A stretch of DNA of 64,000 nucleotides from CANDOC01 sp965261725 (GTDB lineage: Bacteria; Pseudomonadota; Gammaproteobacteria; Pseudomonadales; Endozoicomonadaceae): the NCBI GenBank assembly GCA_965261725.1, contig CBDHDU010000016.1, positions 1 through 64,000 on the forward strand. The letters are read 5' to 3'. Positions 56,001 to 62,492 of this stretch are shown piece after piece. The position numbers were made by a program, and so were the translations under genes. How positions within the stretch are numbered: position 1 is the stretch's first letter; each line of letters begins with the position of its first letter. A model generated the notes under the pieces. It saw nothing but the letters and a program-made list of their open reading frames with translations. It was not told the origin of the DNA and made no database searches.

Positions 56001-57523
56001 TCAGAGATCATCTGGGTCTGATCCAGTGTCAGCATATGAGACTTGGATGGCTGGTCACCTGTTTCAAGCTGTATGTTTGCAAACTCGACCCAGTCGTTTT
56101 GCTCTGTAATTACACCGTGTAGCCCTTCGCAGAGATAAAAAGCAGCTACTCCATTTTCATAAATGTCAGTTGCTCTTGGTAAGAATTTACGCTCAACATA
56201 AACCCACTCCTGATCACCTGATACAGGATATGTGAGTCTTTCTGTTTCTGTGCCTTCCGGGTTAAAGCGTATCAAAGCATTAAGATTGCCTGCTTTATTT
56301 GAGCGTACCCAGAATGACAGTACAACCGGTTTGTTGTGCATTTTCCTGATAGCAGAATGAGGCAGATCCTGGTTCATAGAATAGAATGTGGTGTCTGCAA
56401 CCTTATCCTGAACTAGCCTGGTCGCGGTGGTTGCCCCGGCAGGTAGATTGCCCCCTGTGACGAGTTCACTATGACCACCAGACCATAAATACCAGTGATT
56501 AGGTGTTTGTTTGGTTCCGTAACTGGTTTCCAGATTGAGTCCGGCAAACTCAACCCAGTCCTCAGGAGCCTGTAATAACTGACTTAAAGATTCAGCTAAA
56601 TAGAAGTATGCAGTTCTCCCCCTGATATGATGATTGGCGGGAATGTTAATTACAATCCGCTGCCATGATTCAGGGGTGTTAATAAAGTAACTTTTTAACC
56701 CAAAAGTTTCATTACCTTCAGGTGTCCAAAAGCAGGTTCGCAGAGAACCTGCTTTATTAGAGCGTACCCAGAAAGAGAGTGATAAAGGCTGGCCGTTAAT
56801 TCTAGCGGCTTCAATTTGGTGGCGATACGAATAAAATGTTATTCCATTATTGTCTAATCTTGTGATTCGTGTTGCATTAGCCTGTGCTGGATTCCAGCCC
56901 TCAGCAGGTAAAGCGTAACCGCCTTCAGACAGCTCCCATGCCCCGTCAAGATGAAGGAGTGAATGACTAAAATCAATGCTGGGCGTATGAGGTTCTAACA
57001 TGCTCGGATTTTCGAGCAGGTTTCTATCCTGTGGATTGGAGTCGCCGTTTTCCTGCCCCCAAAACCTGAGTCTGGTCTGAAAGGCGAGAGATTCTGCCCC
57101 TTTTGGGGCATGTTCCCTATGTAGTCCCCCGGGGTCTGCCATAGCATGAGGTTTTAATTGTAAAATGCCCTTTTCACCAACATTAGAGCCGTCAGCCTGT
57201 AAATGAAAATAAATATGGCTTTCAGAGCCATGGGGGATTGTTTTAAAAGCGTAGTCAGGGAGTGTATCTCTCAGTTGCTCATAGTCGTATTTACCAAAGT
57301 CAATAAAACCTGATGAGCCAATTCCACCACCATGGTATCTGTCAAAGAAAGGAACAGGGTAAAAATTACGGTGTGAGCGGGCAGGTGTACCTTGCTCGCT
57401 TGAGATATTAAGCGTGCCTCCTGAGTGTGAGCTGACAATTATCTTACCCGCTGAAGTTTCTAAAGATATGAGCGTGCTGATTGTTAATAAAAAAACATAG
57501 AAAAACATATTCATTTTTTTCAT
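53090..57523 (-). CDS. Secreted multidomain protein with C-terminal eukaryotic-type Ser/Thr kinase
   Basis: A 1477-residue protein. Residues 1-26 are a signal peptide (MKKMNMFFYVFLLTISTLIS..., cleavage near ETSAG). About 165-331 and 340-488 are two related beta-rich modules, each with SFWVRSNKAG and a VEFA...LET ending, resembling carbohydrate-binding sandwiches. Further paired stretches (FWGQ near 155 and 820; FHIV near 575 and FHMV near 913) indicate a larger duplication. Residues 982-1054 are acidic and Tyr-rich. The kinase domain (about 1125-1460) has the Gly loop GSGAYG (1131-1136), VARK with Lys1158, HFDIKPDN (1284-1291, Asp1286), DFG (1304-1306), APE and DIWSLG, so all catalytic residues are present; HRD is HFD. 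A kinase with a Sec leader implies action outside the cytoplasm, possibly on host targets (inference). Confidence 0.88.
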   Translation of the reverse strand: MKKMNMFFYVFLLTISTLISLETSAGKIIVSSHSGGTLNISSEQGTPARSHRNFYPVPFFDRYHGGGIGSSGFIDFGKYDYEQLRDTLPDYAFKTIPHGSESHIYFHLQADGSNVGEKGILQLKPHAMADPGGLHREHAPKGAESLAFQTRLRFWGQENGDSNPQDRNLLENPSMLEPHTPSIDFSHSLLHLDGAWELSEGGYALPAEGWNPAQANATRITRLDNNGITFYSYRHQIEAARINGQPLSLSFWVRSNKAGSLRTCFWTPEGNETFGLKSYFINTPESWQRIVINIPANHHIRGRTAYFYLAESLSQLLQAPEDWVEFAGLNLETSYGTKQTPNHWYLWSGGHSELVTGGNLPAGATTATRLVQDKVADTTFYSMNQDLPHSAIRKMHNKPVVLSFWVRSNKAGNLNALIRFNPEGTETERLTYPVSGDQEWVYVERKFLPRATDIYENGVAAFYLCEGLHGVITEQNDWVEFANIQLETGDQPSKSHMLTLDQTQMISDQILLETSHTIHDQGLLSPRSLNVINTQYNGLAPLHNFTDFNGISVVELMPVNGSDIAADHHFAITFHIVCPKEHLVIDSETPPPRNIAGQLFNLAGDNRGAALLQLGQAKRTHLPALEPVEFSFDEFKKGLVLAGVMSPSLKKVFDLSIAQDQVLATECKACLPPVTVDSIPEVNDQNTLTTQVAEVVSATSRTSIGVASQQVDTEVPVSVALPTPAAQPAVPFIQIDGADDTTPIVAHMSLGNLDKTQIAALLHRPWMLDSALGDSAADIQYPCVLTIQRGPALHGGNLLVSPGMYFSKGSYDHSEQKLKTGFWGQDQQHTELGELVTNKLLQQDSHSAQPTIDDDAVLSTAFPLLPGDVSSLPSVISSQTLLPVAYRGLLTGLSIFKNCSTEGQNPEHDHIVTFHMVLPEQEWGQVTAHLPAKIQAVTPEILLEAFEQTGIDLTDTFFANWPEILTDDTGSNSAAEHVSETGEYYTDATSAHDAPNEGSNPATGTLYVNAAHLLEAAGMEDIYNNGEYDDIIFDDQDVYDDTIIPETGEYYTDVIPVIPQATAAITLPKGRAIPAPEYYAFGKGGSDEDPAVLKVNPAQVAGAQATHEISAHRKLTLINQKTFIVQEKVLGSGAYGRVIQCYSCLPGGKVRKDSVARKIPSAKNLPNKAELSADEFLKQMSDLECEISVVSTLEHDHIVEAKFDGKNIDVFQNVLIVIPRKGVDLNFSDPETFDLQEEFAGGSMELMSGTLEGQLKKMNPQEKYDACKQMLEAIHFVAENGYIHFDIKPDNFLYSPDKGVKLSDFGLAKSIDPGSYLLEMERFKAAYPYAAPELVTTPRVGGYFVDGRKIDIWSLGMTFIEMFAGEDPMRSKIVRPYFEKYWKEQEAIYRAQGKQPPKKLRHAGLLPERYFHLAMRDFTRAHVKELRPVWKLIGPMIKLNPGERPTADQLLHELEAYQPNFAQAKPPVKTKTGTHRD

Positions 57524-57877
57524 GCTTACCCTCCATGGAATGATCGTGCAGCCCCGTCTTATGCAGTGAGATTATATGGTTTTTATAGGATTATAAGGAT
57601 TATGTATTTTACTTTTTTCAAGAGATATGTGAATTAGACCAATGTTGTAGATAATTAAATTAATTAGAGAGATAGAAGAATCATTATTTTATGAGGCAGG
57701 TTAGAGATTTAGCGGTTCTATTTTTTAAGTGTTATGTTTCCAGAGGGAGTTTATACGTATCTAGGCGGATAGAGCCGGATATAGTAATATTTTAAATGAA
57801 AATATTGTTTGATGGTAAAGCGCCTGGATACTCGGGTGCGGCATTTTTTATATATAACCTAATTGTAGGCTGAGTCA
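57524..57877. other. AT-rich intergenic region between the divergent kinase and ybiT genes
   Basis: 354 bases, notably AT-rich (about 57590-57870), with promoters for both sides expected. TATATATAACCT near 57850 could be a -10-like element for ybiT. No open frame or repeat was supported. Confidence 0.4.
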
Positions 57878-59467
57878 TTGATTTCTACCGCCAACATCAC
57901 CATGCAGTTCGGGGCCAAGCCCTTGTTCGAGGATATCTCCGTCAAATTTGGCGAGGGTAACCGCTATGGTTTGATCGGTGCCAACGGTTCCGGTAAGTCC
58001 ACCTTTATGAAAATTCTCAGTGGTGAACTTGAGCCTTCCGCGGGTAATGTTATCCGTGATCCGAATGAACGTATCGGTAAACTGAATCAGGATCAGTTTG
58101 CTTTTGAGGAATTTACTGTACTGGATACGGTAATTATGGGGCACAAGGAGCTGTGGGCGGTTAAGGAGGAACGTGACCGCATCTATTCACAGCCGGAAAT
58201 GAGTGAAGAAGACGGCATGAAAGTGGCTGATCTGGAAGTCGCTTTTGCTGAAATGGATGGCTATACCGCTGAATCCCGTGCCGGCGAATTGCTGTTAGGT
58301 GTGGGTATTCCACTGGAGCAGCATATGGGCCTGATGAGTGCTGTCGCGCCGGGCTGGAAGTTACGTGTATTGCTGGCGCAAGCGCTGTTTGCTGATCCGG
58401 ATATTATGCTGCTCGATGAGCCGACCAACAACCTGGATATCAATACCATCCGCTGGTTGGAAGGTGTGCTGAATGAACGTAACAGCACCATGATCATCAT
58501 TTCCCACGACCGTCACTTCCTGAACAGTGTCTGCACTCATATGGCTGATCTGGATTATGGTGAGCTGCGCCTGTTCCCGGGTAATTATGATGAATATATG
58601 ATTGCTGCGACGCAGGCGAAAGAGAAGATGCAGGCGGAAAATGCCCGGAAAAAAGCTCAGATTGCTGAACTGCAGCAATTTGTCAGCCGTTTCTCTGCCA
58701 ATGCTTCCAAGGCGCGTCAGGCGACTTCCCGTCAGAAACAGATCGACAAAATTCAACTGGATGAAGTGAAGCCCTCCAGCCGGGTGAACCCTTACATCCG
58801 TTTTGAGCAGGAAAAGAAGCTTCACCGTCTGGCGCTTCAGGTTGAGAAACTGGGTAAAGGTTATGATGAAACCCTGTTTGAAAACTTGAATCTGATGGTT
58901 GAAGTTGGTGAACGGGTTGCGATTATCGGGCCAAACGGTATTGGTAAAACGACTCTGTTACGTTGTCTGGTCGGTGATCTGGCGCATGATAAAGGTGATG
59001 TAAAGTGGTCTGAAAACGCCAACATTGGTTACTTTGCTCAGGACCATGCGACTGATTTTGAAAAGAATCTGAACCTGTTCGAATGGATGGGGCAGTGGGG
59101 CAAGGAAGGCGATGACGAACAGTCTATCCGCAGTGTACTGGGGCGTTTGTTGTTTTCTCAGAAGGAAATTGATAAATCCGTTAAGGTTATCTCTGGTGGA
59201 GAGCAGGGACGGATGCTGTTCGGTCGCCTGATGATGCAGAAGCCCAATATCATGCTGATGGATGAGCCGACTAACCACCTGGATATGGAGTCCATTGAAT
59301 CCCTCAACCTGGCGTTGGAGAATTATCCCGGCACGTTGCTGTTTGTGAGCCACGACCGGGAGTTTGTTTCTTCACTGGCAACCCGCATTATTGAATTGAC
59401 ACCGACCGGGATTGTCGATTTCCACGGTACTTACGAAGATTACCTGCGAAGTCAGGGCGTAGAGTAA
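57878..59467 (+). CDS. ybiT: ABC-F family ATPase YbiT
   Basis: A 529-residue soluble protein with two ATP-binding domains and no membrane helices, acting on the ribosome. Domain 1: Walker A GANGSGKSTFMK, signature-like VAPGWKLRVLLAQALF and Walker B IMLLDEPTNNLD. The linker (about 245-300) is the coiled-coil arm. Domain 2: GPNGIGKTTLLR, SGGEQGRMLFGR and IMLMDEPTNHLD. The degenerate first signature SAVAPGWKLR and the length (E. coli 530) identify the YbiT subgroup. The start is a TTG giving MISTANITMQFGAKPLF. Confidence 0.94.
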   Translation: MISTANITMQFGAKPLFEDISVKFGEGNRYGLIGANGSGKSTFMKILSGELEPSAGNVIRDPNERIGKLNQDQFAFEEFTVLDTVIMGHKELWAVKEERDRIYSQPEMSEEDGMKVADLEVAFAEMDGYTAESRAGELLLGVGIPLEQHMGLMSAVAPGWKLRVLLAQALFADPDIMLLDEPTNNLDINTIRWLEGVLNERNSTMIIISHDRHFLNSVCTHMADLDYGELRLFPGNYDEYMIAATQAKEKMQAENARKKAQIAELQQFVSRFSANASKARQATSRQKQIDKIQLDEVKPSSRVNPYIRFEQEKKLHRLALQVEKLGKGYDETLFENLNLMVEVGERVAIIGPNGIGKTTLLRCLVGDLAHDKGDVKWSENANIGYFAQDHATDFEKNLNLFEWMGQWGKEGDDEQSIRSVLGRLLFSQKEIDKSVKVISGGEQGRMLFGRLMMQKPNIMLMDEPTNHLDMESIESLNLALENYPGTLLFVSHDREFVSSLATRIIELTPTGIVDFHGTYEDYLRSQGVE

Positions 59468-59478
59468 TCATTATTGGG

Positions 59479-59511
59479 AGAAGCGGTCGGTTAACATGAC
59501 CGCTTCTTTGC
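59479..59511 (+). terminator. Terminator after ybiT
   Basis: AGAAGCGGTC pairs with GACCGCTTCT around a 9-base loop, followed by TTGCTTTG. It begins 12 bases after the ybiT stop. Confidence 0.75.
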
Positions 59512-59605
59512 TTTGCTTAAGATTCTATGCATATGATCTACCGTTCTGTTTTCAGGGGTATAGAAACTGTAAGTTACTGAAAACTATAAAGGAGTCTGCA
59601 GTACA

Positions 59606-59884
59606 GTGAATGAAAAAAATATTGCGTCCCTTTTAAAGAAACATGAAAAATTAACTCATTCCGAAAATATGTGCGTAACCTCTCATGTGCAGCGGGAAAC
59701 TGATGAGTGGTTTATTAATACGTTAATGATTAAAGGGTGCTCAGCTCCGTTTCGGTATATGAGAAAAAAACGTTACAAATCGTTGGAAGGAGCTAAGGTC
59801 AATCTCACTTATTATCCTGTGAAGGAATTGGTGGGTGGTATGGAGATTGAAGTGATGAAAGTTATCCGTATTCGACAGTCGTGA
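59606..59884 (+). CDS. Conserved hypothetical protein
   Basis: A 92-residue basic protein with no signal peptide or membrane segment. The central RETDEWFINTLMIKGC and PFRYMRKKRYKSLEGAKVNL look like a conserved domain that I recall from other gammaproteobacteria without an assigned function. GGAG lies about 11 bases upstream of a GTG start. It sits between ybiT and rraA on the same strand. The composition is protein-like, so it is probably real. Confidence 0.65.
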   Translation: MNEKNIASLLKKHEKLTHSENMCVTSHVQRETDEWFINTLMIKGCSAPFRYMRKKRYKSLEGAKVNLTYYPVKELVGGMEIEVMKVIRIRQS

Positions 59885-60017
59885 CGGGGCGTAACACCCG
59901 ACAGATAGCGGCTAGTTCGTCGATGGCGTACAAGTATTACTGGCGAGATGAAAGCTGGTCATACGTTTTTTGACAGGAATTTCGTTACAATAAAGTTCCT
60001 GTATCAGGGGAAGTCGA

Positions 60018-60515
60018 ATGAAAAAAATAAATTATGTCACCCCCGACCTGTGTGATGCATTTCCAAATCAGGTTGAAGTTGTTGAGCCGATGTTTCGTAA
60101 CTTTGGCGGACGTTCGTCTTTTGGTGGCGAGATTGTCACTGTCAAATGTTTTGAAGATAACTCTAAAGTTAAAGAATTGGTGGATACTGATGGTACCGGC
60201 AAGGTGATGGTGGTTGATGCCGGTGGATCCATGCGCCGTGCCTGTCTGGGCGATATGCTGGCCGAGAAAGCCGTAAGCAATCGCTGGCAGGGAATTATTA
60301 TGTACGGCTGTATCCGTGATGTGGATGTGATTGTTAAGCTTGATATTGGGGTGCAGGCGCTGGGCTCTCATCCGATGAAAACGGACAAGCGGGGAGTAGG
60401 TGATATTGATATTCCGGTGACGTTTGGTGGCGTTACCTTTACACCCGGTCATTATGTTTATGCCGACAATAACGGCATTATTGTTGCTCCCGAACCATTG
60501 CCGCCAGCAGAATAA
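60018..60515 (+). CDS. rraA: RraA-family regulator of ribonuclease E activity
   Basis: A 165-residue protein of the RraA fold. Signatures are TPDLCDAFPNQVEVVEPMF, FGGRSSFGGEIVTVKCFED, VMVVDAGGSMRRACLGDMLA and GIIMYGCIRDVDVI. In E. coli RraA is a trimer that binds RNase E and inhibits mRNA decay; some homologs are aldolases, but the length and N-terminus fit RraA proper. GGGGAAG lies 5 bases before the ATG. A strong hairpin follows. Confidence 0.92.
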   Translation: MKKINYVTPDLCDAFPNQVEVVEPMFRNFGGRSSFGGEIVTVKCFEDNSKVKELVDTDGTGKVMVVDAGGSMRRACLGDMLAEKAVSNRWQGIIMYGCIRDVDVIVKLDIGVQALGSHPMKTDKRGVGDIDIPVTFGGVTFTPGHYVYADNNGIIVAPEPLPPAE

Positions 60516-60541
60516 AAATCTGGAGTAATAAAAAAGCCCCG

Positions 60542-60583
60542 ACAGAACAGCCCCGACAGAATGATCTGCCGGGGCTGTTCTGT
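60542..60583. terminator. Strong hairpin terminator after rraA
   Basis: A perfect 14-bp stem ACAGAACAGCCCCG / CGGGGCTGTTCTGT with an inner CAG/CTG pair in the loop. On plus it is followed only by TTTGAG, but on the minus strand it is followed by CGGGGCTTTTTTATT, so it probably works in both directions. Confidence 0.75.
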
Positions 60584-60622
60584 TTGAGCGAATGTTATTG
60601 ACATGGGCGATATTCATGTGAC

Positions 60623-60998
60623 TCATGCGGATATTTTCTCCAGACAAGCGTAAGCAGTATGTTCTTTCCGGAAAAATCCAAGGATCATTTTTCTCGTTCT
60701 CTGGATAGATTTCAGTCCAGAGGAAACAGCATTGAGAAACGCCTCCTTCGTCCGCAGGATCATTCGCCCAACACGACCAGACTTGAGGCTTCCCCAGACA
60801 AGCTCAACCGGGTTCAACTCAGGAGAGTACGGCGGTAGTAGCTGGATATCCAGTAAACGTGGCTCGCGCTTAAGATATTTCATAACCTTTTTGGCTGTGT
60901 GAGCAGAGTGTCCATCCGTCACGATGAGAACAGGGCGATCATGGGACTTCACTATCTGCCCGAGAAATTTGATGAAAACATCCGCATTAAAGCGACCA
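60623..60998 (-). pseudogene. IS630-family transposase, C-terminal remnant
   Basis: The minus strand encodes GRFNADVFIKFLGQIVKSHD, then VLIVTDGHSAHTAKKVMKYL and LLPPYSPELNPVELVWGSLK, which carry the last two catalytic acids of the IS630/DDE_3 fold, and a normal C-terminus. Everything before GRFNADV is missing: at about 60998 the sequence switches to IS66 material in the opposite orientation. Confidence 0.85.
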
Positions 60999-61172
60999 GT
61001 GAGTAACTGCTACGTGCTCTGGTACAAACGGCTGGAGAAATTCCGGTTCAAATGGCCGGGAACCGATATCGCTCCCACGCTCGATGGAGAAACACTCAAC
61101 CAGCTACTGGATGGTTTTGATATTCGTCCACAACATCCTTTCCCGACGCTGAGCTATACGTCCATGACCTGA
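60999..61172 (+). pseudogene. IS66-family orf2 (TnpB), C-terminal remnant
   Basis: Starting at the junction, the plus frame reads CYVLWYKRLEKFRFKWPG, then LDGETLNQLLDGFDIRP and LSYTSMT before the stop, matching the end of the IS66 accessory protein TnpB. The N-terminal half is absent, cut at the IS630 junction. Confidence 0.75.
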
Positions 61173-61213
61173 TGCACTGGTAATCGCCTGCAGACCCGCT
61201 ATCTTCATCTGGC

Positions 61214-62454
61214 ATGGATGCCTGTATATCTTCACTACCCAATGATCCGGCACTGAAAGCATGGGGCGAATCACTGATCGCCGAGAACCAGTCGCTGCTG
61301 GCCCGCAATAAATCATTGCAGGCAGAGCTCGCCCTTGAGCAGGAAAAAATCAGGTTACTGATTCAAAAGCGGTTCGGTGTCGCCAGTGAGAAAACGTCAC
61401 CGGGTCAGATGGGTCTGTTCAATGAAGCCGAGCAGGATCAACCTGAAGAATCGGATGCCATTGTTCAAGCCGAAACCGACATCACCGTTCCGGCCCATCG
61501 GCGCAAAAAGCCCGGTCGCAAGCCCTTACCGGAGAACCTGCCACGCGTGCAGCAGGTACACGATCTCAGTGAAGAAGATAAAGTCTGCACCGGCTGCGGT
61601 CATCGTCACCTGCACCGTATTGGTGAAGAAATCAGCGAACAGCTGGAATCATCCCGGCCAAAATCCGGGTCATCCAGCATGTACGCCCTAAATATGCCTG
61701 CCGCGCCTGCGAGGGCAGTATCAAAACACCGGCCATGCCTGCCCAGCCAATACCGGGCAGTGTTGCAGCACCGGGGCTGCTGGCTTACATCGCCACCGGC
61801 AAATATGCCGATGGTTTACCCCTGTACCGGCAGGAAAAAAACATTTTTAGCCGACTCGGGCTCGATTTACCTCGTTCCACCACCGCGCACTGGATGGTGC
61901 GTTGCGGTGAACTAATTCAACCACTTATCAACCTGCTTCGGGATAAACTGCTGGAATCCCCTGTCGTACACTGTGACGAAACCGTGGTAAAAGTGCTGAA
62001 TGAGCCGGACAAAACACCCCAAAGCCAGTCCTATATGTGGGTTCAGGTGTCTGAACCGTTGCCGGGTGAACATGTCGTCTTGTTCGATTACGCCCCGACC
62101 CGCAGTGGCTCGGTTCCCGTGAAGTTGCTGGAGGGGTTTAAAGGTTACCTGCAAACTGACGGCTACGAAGGTTATGCTGCTGTCGGTCGACAGGAAGGCG
62201 TGATCAGCCAGGGTTGCTGGGCACACGCCCGCCGCAAGTTCGATGAAGCGATCAAAGGGCAGAAAAAAGGCAGTAAACCGGGCAAAGCGCACGTGGCACT
62301 GTATTATATCCAGAAACTGTACCGCATCGAAAAACGTATAGCCGGCCGCCCGCCAGATGAAATCAAAGCGATCCGGCAACAGGAAAGCTGTCCGATCCTG
62401 CAGCAATTACGACAATGGCTGGAGAACGTAGGCCGCTGCGCGGCAACTTTTTGA
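61214..62454 (+). pseudogene. IS66-family transposase (TnpC), frameshifted and truncated
   Basis: The N-terminal coiled coil (SLLARNKSLQAELALEQEKI), the basic segment RRKKPGRKPLPENLPRV and the zinc-finger CTGCGHRHLHRIGEEISEQL are in one frame. A one-base deletion near 61648 (EQLE to VIPAKIRVIQHVRPKYACRA) shifts the rest, which contains VVHCDETVVKVLNEPD, LFDYAPTRSGSVPVKLLEG and GCWAHARRKFDEAIKG with catalytic residues. Homology stops at RQWLEN near 62430, so the last catalytic part (about 130 residues) is missing, replaced by sequence upstream of the zinc-finger gene. Confidence 0.88.
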
Positions 62455-62492
62455 TTGCACTAAACGTCAGGCTCAAACCTATTGTCTGACCT

